DNA of 64,000 nt from Castor canadensis (lineage: Eukaryota > Chordata > Mammalia > Rodentia > Castoridae), in NCBI RefSeq assembly GCF_047511655.1, contig NC_133402.1, positions 61,942,951 to 62,006,950 of the forward strand, read 5' to 3'. How positions within the stretch are numbered: position 1 is the first letter of the stretch; every line of letters begins with the position of its first letter. The translations under genes and the position numbers were made by a program. The notes under the pieces were generated by a model. The model was not told the origin of the DNA. It ran no database searches and saw only the letters and a program-made list of their open reading frames with translations. Shown here one piece after another: positions 10,521 to 20,403 of the stretch.

Positions 10521-10794
10521 ACGTCAGGCACAAAGGAAAGCATGCCATAATGATGCCATTACTTGCCGGTTTGTCTGTATAATCAATCCAGGCTGGTGGC
10601 GCTCAGAAAGATGGGGACTTTGCAGGGTGCTTCCCAGGACAGGACACGGGGGCTCGGGGTAATAGACATTCTCCAGTTCTGGATGGGGTGCCACCAACAC
10701 AGGCGGATGCACACAGAAAACTTCCTCATGGCGCTCTTAAAATTGTGATCTTTTCTGTATTGTTATTTTGGGTTGTTTTGTTTTGTTTTGATTT
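10521..10794. other. Unique intergenic sequence
   Basis: Nothing recognised; possibly the continuing 3' end of the LINE-1 fragment before it. Confidence 0.4.
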
Positions 10795-10994
10795 GGTGTG
10801 GGGAGTGGGTCTGGGGTTTGAACTCAGGGTTTTACACTTGCAAAGCAGGCGCACTACTGTTGAGCCACAGCTCCAGTCCATTTTGCTCTGGTTATTTGGG
10901 AGATGGGGGTCTTGGGAACTATTTGCCCAGGCTGACGTTGAACCATGCTCCTCCTGATCTCAGTTTCCCAAGTAGCTAGGATTACAGCGCCTGG
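10795..10994 (-). mobile_element. Composite SINE
   Basis: tggggtttgaactcagggtt, gagccacagctccagtccat, agtagctaggattacag; the B1-like half ends abruptly at cgcctggc. Confidence 0.88.
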
Positions 10995-10999
10995 CATGT

Positions 11000-11143
11000 T
11001 TTGATTTTTGAGACAAGGTCTTGACATGCAGCCCAGGCTGACCTTGCACTTGCAAGGCACCTTAATCTGGCCTGGAAGGAACTCTCAAGCTTCCACCTCA
11101 CCCTCTCAAATGCTGGGATTACAGGTGTGCACCACCATGCCCA
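11000..11143 (-). mobile_element. B1-type SINE with internal insertion
   Basis: gacatgcagcccaggctgac ... tgctgggattacaggtgtgc; about 30 extra bases in the middle make it longer than usual. Confidence 0.8.
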
Positions 11144-11157
11144 GCTGGAATTGCTCC

Positions 11158-11383
11158 TTTTTTTCTTTTTTTTGGCGGCACTGGGGTTTGAACTTGGGGC
11201 CTCACACTTGGTAGGCAGGTGCTCTACCACTTAAGAGTCATTCTGCCAGCCCTTTTTTGCGTTGGGTTTTTTTGAGATAGGGGCTTGCAAACTATTTGCC
11301 TAGGGCTGGCTTTGAACCTCAATCCTCTTGATCTCTGCCTCCTGAGTAGCTGGGATTATAGACGTGACCACCAGTGCCCGGCT
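11158..11383 (-). mobile_element. Composite SINE
   Basis: cactggggtttgaacttggg, gcaggtgctctaccacttaa, then gagtagctgggattatagac. Third of three minus-strand elements in a row (10795-11383). Confidence 0.88.
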
Positions 11384-11791
11384 TTTGAGTTTGATGATGT
11401 TGTTTTCTCATTGGAAACAGGCAGCTGAGTCCAAAGCCGATGAGGAGGGGGAGGGAGAAGTGAGCAGAAGAGAAGAGAAATGGGAAGGGGCAGTCTCCAG
11501 TAGAAAGGTGGCAGTGCCTCTGTCAGTACTCAGGGAGGGCTGGACTGAAGTTCTATCTGACCATTAATTTCAAGGCAGGCAGTCAGCATGATTCTTGGGT
11601 CAGTGCTCAGGTGGATGCAGGCAGCGAGTGGACCTGAGCCCAGCTGTGATTCTGCCAGGAGATAGAGAGGAAGGAGACAGGCCCTGGAGTTGGAGGCATA
11701 GGGAAGTAAAAACCAGAGGAGGAGGCCCTGGGGGGAGGAGGAGAGTCGGGCAACACATTGCTAAACATGCAATATTAGAAAAGGGAGCTGA
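11384..11791. other. Unique intergenic sequence, purine-rich
   Basis: Frequent GAGGAGG-type runs (for example 11440-11480 and 11715-11745), no recognised gene. Confidence 0.5.
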
Positions 11792-11972
11792 AGCCAGGCA
11801 CCAGTGGCTCACGTCTGTAATCCTAGCTACCTACAGAGATCAGGAGGATCGAGGTTTGAAACCAGCCCCAGGAAATAGTTTGCAAGACCTTATCTCGAAA
11901 AACTTTTAACATAAAAGGGCTGGTGGAGTGGTTCAAGTGGTAGAGGCCCTGAGCTCAAGGTCCAGTGCCATG

Positions 11973-12010
<38 letters not shown>
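11792..12010 (+). mobile_element. Composite SINE with (GA)n tail
   Basis: ggcaccagtggctcacgtct, gggctggtggagtggttcaa; the expected A-tail is now a (GA)n microsatellite at 11977-12008. Confidence 0.86.
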
Positions 12011-12013
<3 letters not shown>

Positions 12014-12589
12014 TGAAAATGTAGCAGGTGAGGAGAGGGGGGAGATTGACATGCAGGTGATGGAGGAGGAAAGCCATAGGTCATACTGACACCTGAGCAC
12101 GGCTATGGGTGGCTTCAGCTGTGTAAGGGTCCCAGCTACCTGTTGTGACAAACAAGCCCTCCATCTCGGGCCTCAGCACACTCAGGTTAGTTCTTGTTCA
12201 CATCACGACCCATGCTTGCTGATGGCACAGGGACTCTGCAGGCATTCAGAGTCCTGGGCTCCATGTCAGCTCCGACTGAAGGGCTGAGCCGTATGCTATG
12301 GGAGTCACCGGCCACTTATGGTGGCTGAGCACTTGAAATGTGACTTGAGCAACTAAGGAGCTGAGTTTTTTAAATTTTTTAAATTTAGCTTTTGGAAAGT
12401 CTGTTTGGAGCAGACATTTGGGTATGTCCAACTGCTTTGTAAAATTAAACACACACCAAGTATTTTTGTTCAACATTTAGCATCTGAATTGACAAGCCTT
12501 ACAAGTGTAAATTACACATCAGATATTTTTGATATACTGGCTTAAAGTAAATGTACTATTAGAGTTAATGTCAACTGATTCGTCTTGAT
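12011..12589. other. Unique intergenic sequence
   Basis: No element recognised. AT-rich from about 12360 with a repeated ttttttaaatttt motif. Confidence 0.45.
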
Positions 12590-12842
12590 GTTTTTTAGAC
12601 AGGGCCTCACTATGTTGTCTGCGCTGGCATGAATCCTAACATCTTCCTGCATCATCTCTTTGCCTTTTTTTTTCCGGTAGGACCAGGGTTTGAACTCAGG
12701 GCTTCACACTTGTAAAGCAGGTGCTCTGCTGCTTGAGCCACACCTCCAGTCCATTGTTTGCTGTGTTTGTTTTGGAGATGGGGGGTCTCGTGAATTACTT
12801 GCCCTCAGTGGCCTCGAACCAAGACCCTCCTGATCTCTGCTC
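12590..12842 (-). mobile_element. B1 fragment followed by a composite SINE
   Basis: A B1-like piece (cagggcctcactatgttgtc, 12600) is followed by a composite starting at 12664 (cagggtttgaactcagggct, cacacctccagtccattg) that is cut off at gatctctgctc. Confidence 0.75.
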
Positions 12843-12879
12843 TATTTGCCTTTTTAATGTAGCTACTGGAAGCAAAATG

Positions 12880-13015
12880 CCCAAGGCTTGTGACTGTAGT
12901 CCTAGTTATTCAGGAGGCTTAAATGGAAGGATCACTTGGGTTCAGGAGTTAGAGACCAGCTTAGGCAATGCAGGGAGACCTTCCCTTCTCAAAAACAAAA
13001 GAAAAGAAAAGAAAG
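12880..13015 (+). mobile_element. 7SL-derived monomer (B1/FLAM-like)
   Basis: ggcttgtgactgtagtccta, ggaggcttaaatggaaggat, caggagttagagaccagctt and an AAAAG-type tail. The text is closer to an ancestral 7SL monomer than to the other B1 copies. Confidence 0.7.
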
Positions 13016-13755
13016 GTTAGCCACTAGAAACGTCAAGACCCCAGTATGGAGTTTTCCACTGGACGGAGCTGTGTAAAGCCTCAGCCCCTCCGTTAGGCCT
13101 CTTCCCTCTGGCTGGCACACTAGGAGGGTCAGGCAGAGGACAGCACAGACAGCTTCTATAGTCCCTTGTCCAGAACTCAGTGACAAAGGCAAACTGAACT
13201 ATAAAGGACAAGGGCAAATGCAGAAGGAAATGGATTTGTGAACTGGCCTTTGGCCCAGGTTAAAGATCAAAATCACTGAAGGGGAGGAGGCCTGTCCCAT
13301 GGCAGTTGTGAAATGACCACGAGTTTGCACAGAGTAACAGAGAACGACATTCTCTAAGAATAAGAAGTTCTCTAAGAACTTTGAGAATTGACCCCAGTCC
13401 GTGGTTATTCAACAAAGAGGAGTGTTTACTAGATAGAATCAGATGAGGCGTGCTTCGGAGATAAGAGCTTTTGAAGAGAAAGTGGACGGTGCTCTTGAAG
13501 CAGGGATTGGGAGAAATGAGCAGTAGGTCAAGGTATACAGGGGAAAGAGAAAGGCCCCACCTGGAGAGGTCTCTGGAGAAGTGGTGTCCTTGCCAGAGGA
13601 TACGTTTCAGTGGTCAGCCTTCAGCAAGTTACTTAACCGTTCTGTTAAAGTCTACTTGTTTTATAATAGGAACAATAATAATAATACTTTTCACTTAAGT
13701 TTGTTCTATTAAATACTGAAACGCCTGCAAAGTATTTAGCATAAAATAATTTCCT
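13016..13755. other. Unique intergenic sequence
   Basis: A small direct duplication of ttctctaaga lies near 13350-13378; otherwise featureless. Confidence 0.45.
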
Positions 13756-13963
13756 AACTGGGCATGATGGTGTATATCTGTAATTCCAGCTAATTGGGAG
13801 GTGGAGGTAGGAAGATCTGTCTGAGGCAGGCCAGTGACCTATCTGAAAAGCAAACAAAAAGCAAAAAAGATTGAGGACTGAGCGGTGTGGCTTATCAGGT
13901 AGAGCCCTTCGCTACTAAGTGTAAGACCCTGAGTTTAGTACCCAGTACTGCCAAAAAAAAAAT
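13756..13963 (+). mobile_element. Composite SINE
   Basis: gggcatgatggtgtatatct, internal AAACAAAAAGC linker, then tagagcccttcgctactaag and a poorly kept B-box (gagtttagtacccagtactg). Confidence 0.8.
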
Positions 13964-13990
13964 TCTAGCATTATGTTTACTTTGAGCTTC

Positions 13991-14200
13991 TATTATTATT
14001 ATTATTATTATTATTTTGCAGTACTGGGTTTGAACTCAGGGCCTTCACCTTGAGCCAATCTACCAGACCTTTATTGTGAAGGGTTTTTTCAAAATAGGGT
14101 CTCTTGAACTATTTGCCTGGGCTGGCTTTGAACCCTGATCCTCCTGATATCTGCCTCCTGAGTGGCTAAGATTACAGGCATGAGCCACCAGCGCCCAGCT
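13991..14200 (-). mobile_element. Composite SINE with (ATT)n at the tail end
   Basis: (ATT)n at 13992-14013, actgggtttgaactcagggc, agtggctaagattacaggca. Confidence 0.86.
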
Positions 14201-14203
14201 AGC

Positions 14204-14312
14204 TTTTCTTTTGTTGTTGTTGTTTTTGGTTTCAGTGGTACTGGGGTTGGAACCCAGGGCCTCCTCTTGCATGGTAGGCAAGCCCTCTACCACTGGTAAT
14301 CTCCCCGGTCCT
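14204..14312 (-). mobile_element. tRNA-type SINE unit
   Basis: (TTG)n tail complement, ctggggttggaacccagggc, ggtaggcaagccctctacca; abuts the preceding composite. Confidence 0.8.
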
Positions 14313-15059
14313 GTCCTTTCCTGTAAGAATCCAGAGTAAGCACCCTGGATTCGCCTTTGCTCATATCTTCCTTCATCTGCAAGCTTTCAGCCTTCCTCAG
14401 ACCTTGTCCTCAGCAAAATGAAAGCCATCTGTGAGCTCCGCCCTTGTTCTAGAACCTGATTCACCAGCAAACTCACCAGCTCCTATCAACTTGGGTTGCC
14501 ACTCACAAGACAGAGTCAGCTTGGACGTGATGGAGAGCCCACTGAATTTTAGACAATCGGCTGAGAAAGAAGCACACGTTTCTTCTACCAATCACATCAG
14601 AATCTCACCCTCATGAGCAAAAGGCCGAGTGAGAAGAGGGAAACCCTGGGAGAAGGGTGAGGCTGCTCCTCAGAGTCTAGGATGAAGTTGTACACTTTTT
14701 CCTGCCGCCTAATATGGGCTTGTGTGTGGACAGCAAAAAGAGAAGTGAGTTTGGACAGTCTCTTCCATGTTCTGTTCTTTCACCCCATCTCCAGAACAGA
14801 GCCCAGAGAACTGACAGCTTCCATGAATGCTGTCTGTAATCACACACCAAACAGAACGATAGCAGTTCGATTAGCACTCTGTCTGCTTCCCACGGGGCCA
14901 GCCCACAAATCACTCTTCGAGTCTCACCCCAGAAACCCCAGAGCTCATCAGAACAGCCTCTGAAATGGGCCTGTGCTGGGCAGGCAGTCTCTGCTCCAAG
15001 TCCAGGCTGGGAGAGGAGGTATGTGCTCTCCTGTCCCGTGAGGCTAGAGAACTGCCCAA
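14313..15059. other. Unique intergenic sequence
   Basis: No repeat or gene recognised; overlapping frames of 60-90 codons on both strands lack domains. Confidence 0.5.
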
Positions 15060-15155
15060 GGGACTGGGATGTAGCTTAGTGACAGAGCTATGTGCCTAGC
15101 ACGCGCAGGGCCCTGGTTTCCAGCCAGAACCACATCAACAACAACAACAACAAAA
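15060..15155 (+). mobile_element. ID-type SINE with (CAA)n tail
   Basis: gggactgggatgtagcttag, gtgcctagcacgcgcagggc, then (CAA)n at 15137-15153. Confidence 0.85.
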
Positions 15156-15156
15156 T

Positions 15157-15380
15157 AGCCACGTGCTGGTGGCTTGCGCCTATAATCCTGGCTACTTGGG
15201 AGGCCAAGATTGGGAGGATCATGGTTTGAGGCCAGTCTGGGAAAATAATCTGTGAGACCCTATTTCCAAAAAACAACAAAATCAAGATGGACTGCAGGTG
15301 TGGTTCAGGTGGTAGATGCTTGCTTTCCAAACATGAAGTACTGAGTTCAAACCTCGGTACCACCAAGAAAAAAGAAACAG
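15157..15380 (+). mobile_element. Composite SINE
   Basis: Begins right after the ID tail: cacgtgctggtggcttgcgc, gaggccagtctgggaaaata, then ggtggtagatgcttgctttc. Confidence 0.86.
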
Positions 15381-15598
15381 AGACCTTCGTAACACGGGTG
15401 GAAGCAAAGCACCCTTCTGTGGCTTTTTTCTCTCGATGTTTTCTCAATGGTCCTTCCACAGGAGCCACTAGCAAGCCATTAGTGGGGAAGCAGCTTTCCC
15501 TGCCTGGTCTTTAAGTAGTTCCCTGTTACTTGCAAAGGTCCATGTCAGTGCTTAGCCTGGAATTCAAGGGCCTCTTAACCTCCACTCGAAGTCTGTCC

Positions 15599-15640
15599 CT
15601 GGGCTGGGGTGCGGCTCCGTGGCTGAGCTGCACACCACCC
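15599..15640 (+). mobile_element. ID-type SINE fragment
   Basis: gggctggggtgcggctccgt resembles the first 20 bases of an ID unit; the rest is lost. Confidence 0.4.
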
Positions 15641-15800
15641 ACTCCCCCACTCCCCCTCCTTTAGCTGTTCCATTGACTTGCCTGGTCTGACAACTTGGGG
15701 TTCTGTACTTTCACTTCCCCATGTGAAGGACTGTGCTGGAGCCAATCACTTCATCGGTGATTGCACAAGAAGTCACTTGAATTTCAAAAAAGAGACTCTC

Positions 15801-15978
15801 GTAGGACTGAAGGTGTGGCTCAAGCCGTAGAGCACCTGCCTGGCAGGCCCTGACTGCAAACCCCAGTGCTGAAGTAAAGGTCTACTGCCCTGAAGGCCAA
15901 GTATTTCAGAAAGGAAAGACTGAAAAGAGAAGAGAAGGAAGGAAGGGAGAAAGGAAGGGAGGGAAAGGAAAGAGAAGA
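15801..15978 (+). mobile_element. tRNA-type SINE unit followed by GGAA/GA-rich run
   Basis: gtgtggctcaagccgtagag, cacctgcctggcaggccctg, aaccccagtgctg; purine-rich microsatellite-like DNA follows at 15907-15978. Confidence 0.75.
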
Positions 15979-16336
15979 CTTGTAGGTGATTGAAACACCT
16001 CAAATCTCTGAAAATCTAAAGGTCCCTAACAATTAAAAAAAACCCACACACACACAGGGAAAAACACACTCGCCACCATTTGAGCCAACTCTTTAGTTGG
16101 AACGTGGGGACAATTATAGAGAGAAGTAAGTATTTCTACTGGTTTCTGGTGACAATGCCACTGCAGTCACCAAACAGCCTGAGCTGAGAGGGGAGATCCC
16201 TGCTGTGCAGGGAGCTTAGCGCTCCTAATGAGAGAAACACTGGCAAGGATAGTCCAGGGCCATTTAAAGCTCTGTGGAGTGGGCTGGTGGCTCATGGCAC
16301 CCAGGTTCCAGCACACAGGTCCTTTGTAACTGTACA
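15979..16336. other. Unique intergenic sequence
   Basis: A short (CA)n at 16047-16058; nothing else recognised. Confidence 0.45.
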
Positions 16337-16490
16337 GGCCGGGTGTCGCTCAGTGGTAGAATGTGTGTCTCGCTGTGTTGTCCTCATGGCTATACAGGAA
16401 GACATTCTACTGGACAGGGGGTGAGGTTAGAGGAGCTCAAGTTCAAGGTCAACTTGGGCTACATTTAAAAAAATAGAAAGAAAAGAAAAA
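16337..16490 (+). mobile_element. ID fragment joined to a B1 3' half
   Basis: gccgggtgtcgctcagtggt (ID-like start) leads into ctcaagttcaaggtcaactt and gggctacatttaaaaaaa (B1-like end). Both halves are partial. Confidence 0.55.
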
Positions 16491-16501
16491 TGCAAACTGG
16501 A

Positions 16502-16570
16502 GGGCTGGGGGCTGCAGTTTAATGGTAGAGAACTTGCCTTGTTGGGGTTCCATCCCCAACACACAAAGGA
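16502..16570 (+). mobile_element. ID-type SINE
   Basis: gggctgggggctgcagttta, atggtagagaacttgccttg and ggttccatccccaacacaca, with a short purine-rich tail. Confidence 0.75.
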
Positions 16571-16894
16571 AAGGGAGAGAGACAGACAGACTGAGACAGA
16601 GAGGTGCACACTGACATATCCAAGGCTGTCTTGGGAGTCTATGAAAATAGCTATTTGTCACAAACTACACCTCATCCAGGCCACTTGTCACTCTGCTGTG
16701 GCCTTCCTCGTGATGCACAAGCCAAAGAAGCAGCCTGTGTAGGGCTCTGCTAGTCCTGTGGTGGAAGGAAAAGGACAAGGGGACTCCCTGGGTACCCACG
16801 GTTTACTGGCTGACGCAAGGCCCACCATGCACCTGGCATCCGTGGGGTAGGAGGTTCGATTACCCGCAGGATGGCACAGCAAATTATTTAAAAG
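16571..16894. other. Unique intergenic sequence
   Basis: Nothing recognised. Confidence 0.4.
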
Positions 16895-17405
16895 TCAGTG
16901 ACGATAAAAACAAAGCCTCACAGACTCTGACATAACGAAATCGTTGCTCAGGGCGAAAATGATAAATCCAGACGTTAGAAAGAAGCGAGGAAGGTCAAAA
17001 ATCAATGAACTTACTCTCTCACTCAAGAAGCAAGAGAAAAAATAACAGACAACAGAAGGTAGAGGAAGGAATTCATAAAGACATAGAAGATAAAATCAAA
17101 TGGAAAAGCAAAAGCAATACACTGGAGTTCTGTTTTGACAAGATCAGAACATAGAAAGCCTTTGGCAAGAATGAGGCAGGAAAAAAGAAAGAAAAAAAAA
17201 GGTACAATAACACTAGGAGTGAAAACAGGATGCAGAGATTTTTTAATTCTTTTAAATATCGTGTACAGCTTGACTCCAATGAAGGTGAGAAGCCAGACCC
17301 ATGGGGGACATTAAAATTACCAAAACTGACTCAAGAAACAGGCTGAACTTACCAGCGATGATACAAGGAATAGGCAGTCAAAGATTTACTTTCATGAAAG
17401 AACAC
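16895..17405 (+). mobile_element. Old LINE-1 ORF2 internal fragment
   Basis: A-rich + strand text aagaagcaagagaaaaaata, agataaaatcaaatggaaaa and gcctttggcaagaatgaggc follows the order of LINE-1 ORF2 between the endonuclease and reverse transcriptase regions. Many stops; not coding. Confidence 0.6.
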
Positions 17406-17407
17406 GG

Positions 17408-17520
17408 TCCAGTCAGGCCTAGTAGTTCATGCCTGTAATCCCAGTGTATTATTCAGGAGGCTGAGGCAGGAGGATCATGAGTTCAAGGCCAGCCTGGGGG
17501 CTACATAGCAAAAGCCTATT
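17408..17520 (+). mobile_element. B1-type SINE inserted in the LINE-1 region
   Basis: ggcctagtagttcatgcctg, ggctgaggcaggaggatcat, aaggccagcctgggggctac. Confidence 0.88.
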
Positions 17521-17523
17521 GTT

Positions 17524-17652
17524 GTTGATGTGAAGAGATAGGTTGTCACTATGCTGCCCAAGCTGGCCTCGAACTCCTGGGCTCAAGTGATGCACCTGCC
17601 TCAGTCTCCCAAATAGCTGGGATTACAGAAGTGTGCACCGCCACTCTAGGCT
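17524..17652 (-). mobile_element. 7SL-derived monomer (FLAM/B1-like)
   Basis: Head-to-head with the preceding B1: gcccaagctggcctcgaact, cctgggctcaagtgatgcac, gctgggattacagaagtgtg. The cctgggctcaagtgat text is closer to ancestral 7SL monomers. Confidence 0.8.
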
Positions 17653-18286
17653 ACCAATTCTTAAGCTATTGATCTCCTTAAAACCAAAAGGAGATACTTG
17701 TCCAAACAGTAATATCCACATGACATTGACAGCTAAGCTTACGTCAGGAGATGCTGGTGACAGTGCAGCTTATTCGGCCCATCAAGTCTGTGTCCCTGCT
17801 GGCTGATGCCATCGGTGTGAGCGAGCTAATCAGCTGTTTTCAGGGTACTTGCTAAATTAGTAATCAGATGCGAAGCTTTCTGTTCACTAACTATATCAGA
17901 ATTAAGATTAAGTGAAATACATGTCTCAAATGGAAAGATAAGCAGAGTGGCTCCACGCCAACAGGTTATGGTGACGGGGAGGACTCCAGCACAGGAGTCT
18001 AGGACTCAAGGTCGGGAAAGCCAGGAACTGACGGCAGCCTCCCTGAGGGCCTGGGATGGACAAGATGACCAGGAAGTCCGGGGCACAGCAAGGGTAGCAG
18101 GGACAGGTACTCGATTCTAAGAAACTTGAAGTGAGGTCAAGGCAGTAACAGGACAGAGCAACCGAATCCTAAGTACCACCCTAGACTCGGAGGCAGTCCT
18201 GAGCCCAGCATAGAAGAGAGGACAATTAAGAGCCAAGCAAAAACCCCAAGACAAGTTCTTTACATCAGACATATGAACTGCTTTCT
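17653..18286. other. Unique intergenic sequence
   Basis: No repeat or gene recognised between the FLAM-like element and the next SINE. Confidence 0.45.
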
Positions 18287-18411
18287 TGCTGGCAGAGTGG
18301 CTCAAGTGGTAGAGTGCATAACTAGCAAGTATGAGGCCCTGAGTTCAAACCCCAGTACCACCAAAACAAAAAAAAAAAAAAAAAGAAAGAAAAAAGAAAA
18401 AAAGACACCCT
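18287..18411 (+). mobile_element. tRNA-type SINE unit with target-site duplication
   Basis: Near-consensus copy (gtggctcaagtggtagagtg, gagttcaaaccccagtacca) with a long A/AAAG tail, flanked by tgaactgctttct at 18274-18286 and 18412-18424. Confidence 0.92.
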
Positions 18412-18462
18412 TGAACTGCTTTCTCAGAATCTGAATTGCTCTCAGAGGAAGTTGACAGGCAG

Positions 18463-18675
18463 CTGAGTGTAGTAGTACAGACCTGTAATCCCAGCTACTT
18501 GGGAGGCAGAGAGAGGAAAAGCAAAGTTTTTGAGATCCTGTGTCAAAAAACAAGCTAGGTAGGTGGCACAGGTCTAATGTCCCAGCTACTTTCTTGGCAG
18601 AAGTAGGAGGAGCAAGGGTAGGGAACTGAAGTGAGTGCAATCCCAGTACTATAAGAAAACAAAAGAAAAAGCTGA
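18463..18675 (+). mobile_element. Composite SINE
   Basis: gagtgtagtagtacagacct, ccagctacttgggaggcaga, a second B1-like block at about 18555, and a decayed tRNA end. Confidence 0.75.
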
Positions 18676-18737
18676 CAAATTATTGCTGTAAAAAAGACCC
18701 CTTTATTTCCTAGGTCTAAAAAATGCTGACTCTGGAA

Positions 18738-18995
18738 GGCACCTGCACACCCATGTTTATTGCGGCACTATTCACAATAGCCAAGTTATGGAAACAGCCA
18801 AGATGCCCCAGCACTGACGAATGGATTAAGAAAATGTGGTATCTATACACAATGGAATTTTATGCAGCCATGAAGAAGAATGAAATGTTATCATTCGCTG
18901 GTAAATGGATGGAATTGGAGAACATCATTCTGAGTGAGGTTAGCCTGGCCCAAAAGACCAAAAATCGTATGTTCTCCCTCACATGTGGACGTTAG
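18738..18995 (+). pseudogene. LINE-1 ORF2 protein, C-terminal end only
   Basis: An open frame through the insertion to a TAG/TGA-type stop at 18993-18995 encodes residues such as CPSTDEWIKKMWYLYTMEF and MKKNEMLSFAGKWMELENI, the conserved LINE-1 ORF2 tail. Endonuclease and reverse transcriptase domains are missing, so the copy cannot move by itself. The apparent start ATG lies in the target-site duplication and is fortuitous. Confidence 0.92.
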
Positions 18996-19373
18996 ATCTA
19001 GGGCAAACACAACAAGGGGATTGGACACTGAGCACATGACAAAAGCGAGAGCACACAAGGGAGGGGTGAGGATAGGTAAGACACCTAAAAAACTAGCTAG
19101 CATTTGTTGCCCTTAACGCAGAGAAACTAAAGCAGATACCTTAAAAGCAACTGAGGCCAATAGGAAAAGGGGACCAGGAACTAGAGAAAAGGTTAGATCA
19201 AAAAGAATTAACCTAGAAGGTAACACACACCCACAGGAAATCAATGTGAGTCAATGCCCTGTATAGCTATCCTTATCTCAACCAGCAAAAACCCTTGTTC
19301 CTTCCTATTATTGCTTATACTCTCTCTACAACAAAATTAGAGATAAGGGCAAAATAGTTTCTGCTGGGTATTG

Positions 19374-19438
19374 AGGGGGTGGGGGGAGAGGGAGGGGGTG
19401 GAGTGGGTGGTAAGGGAGGGGGTGGGGGCAGGGGGGAG
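19374..19438 (+). repeat. G-rich tract in the LINE-1 3' UTR
   Basis: Many runs of three to six G within 65 bases, a strong G-quadruplex candidate; such tracts are a known trait of mammalian LINE-1 3' UTRs. Confidence 0.85.
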
Positions 19439-19662
19439 AAATGACCCAAGCCTTGTATGCACATATGAATAATAAAAGAAAAATGAAAAAAAAAAGACTA
19501 GAATCTAAGTCTTATGGTTGAATGTACAAAAAATAAATAAAATAAAAAATGCTGACTCTGGAAAAGAATCACAAAAATAAGAAGTCTATGTTTAGTGTGT
19601 GTACCCAACCTTGCTGGTACATCCAAACACCAGGTTAACTTCAGAAACCAAAACACATTCGC

Positions 19663-19904
19663 ACTGGGCACCAGTGGCTCACGCCTGTAATCCTAGCTAC
19701 TCAGGAGGCAGAGATCAGGAGGATCAAGGTTCAAAGCCAGCTCCAGGCAAATAGTTAGTGAGACCCTATCTTGAAAAAAAAACATCACAAATAGGGGCTG
19801 GAGGAGTGGCTCAAGTGGTAGAGTGCCTGCCTAGCAAGTGTGAGGCCCTGAGTTCAAGCCCCAGTGTCTCACACACACATACACATACACACACACACAC
19901 ACAA
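19663..19904 (+). mobile_element. Composite SINE with (CA)n tail
   Basis: Well preserved: gggcaccagtggctcacgcc, ggctggaggagtggctcaag, cctgcctagcaagtgtgagg; the tail is a (CA)n run broken by CATA units (19870-19904). Confidence 0.93.
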
Positions 19905-20171
19905 AATCACTATAGAAATCTGGTTCATCAAAGAAGTCCAAATTGCCTGGAGGACGTCACCTAACGAGGTCCCTCTTAGGAAAACTTGACAAATAAACAC
20001 TTTGCTCTAACTTCTTGCTGAAAACAAGGAGACCCAGATACAGGAAGATCTTCCAAGAAAGATCCAAACTAAGAGCCTCTTGTTGTAAGATTGGCTGTAT
20101 TTGAAAATCTGGGGAACACAGAAGGAACTTAATCTCTCCTGGTGCTGCCCAGTTTGAAAGACGTTCATTTC
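19905..20171. other. Unique intergenic sequence
   Basis: No feature recognised. Confidence 0.4.
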
Positions 20172-20320
20172 AGCAGGTGTGTGGTGGTACCTGCCTTTAA
20201 TCCCAGCTACTCAAGAGGCAAAGGCAATAAGGTTCCGAGTTTGAGGCCAGCCAGGGCAGAGGCAGCAGTGAGACCCTGTCTTAAACACAAAAACAAAACC
20301 AATACAAAACAAAAGAAAAT
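20172..20320 (+). mobile_element. B1-type SINE
   Basis: gtgtgtggtggtacctgcct, tcccagctactcaagaggca, gtgagaccctgtcttaaaca and an A-rich tail with repeated CAAAAC units. Confidence 0.83.
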
Positions 20321-20324
20321 CAAT

Positions 20325-20403
20325 AGGGGCTTGGGGCTTAGCTCAAGTGGTACAGTGTGTGCCTAGCATGTGCAAAGGCCCTGGGTTCAATCCCCAGTAC
20401 CAG
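20325..20403 (+). mobile_element. ID-type SINE
   Basis: ggggcttggggcttagctca, agtggtacagtgtgtgccta, gggttcaatccccagtacca. Lies just downstream of the B1 tail and lacks its own A-tail. Confidence 0.85.

Larger units (their letters stand above)
18738..19542 (+). mobile_element. 5'-truncated LINE-1 with perfect target-site duplication
   Basis: It contains the end of ORF2 (to 18995), a 3' UTR with a strongly G-rich tract (19374-19438), an A-run at 19486-19495, about 32 bases of extra sequence and a second A-rich tail. A 21-base perfect duplication (18717-18737 and 19543-19563, containing aaaaaatgctgactctggaa) flanks it. The youngest-looking LINE-1 in the window. Confidence 0.93.

Noticed and set aside
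11977..12008. CRISPR-like or regulatory array
   Set aside because: Simple (GA)n in a SINE tail. No repeat-spacer pattern occurs anywhere, and the DNA is mammalian.
18723..18995. Stand-alone 90-residue gene
   Set aside because: It is the C-terminal end of LINE-1 ORF2 inside a truncated element; its start codon is in the target-site duplication.
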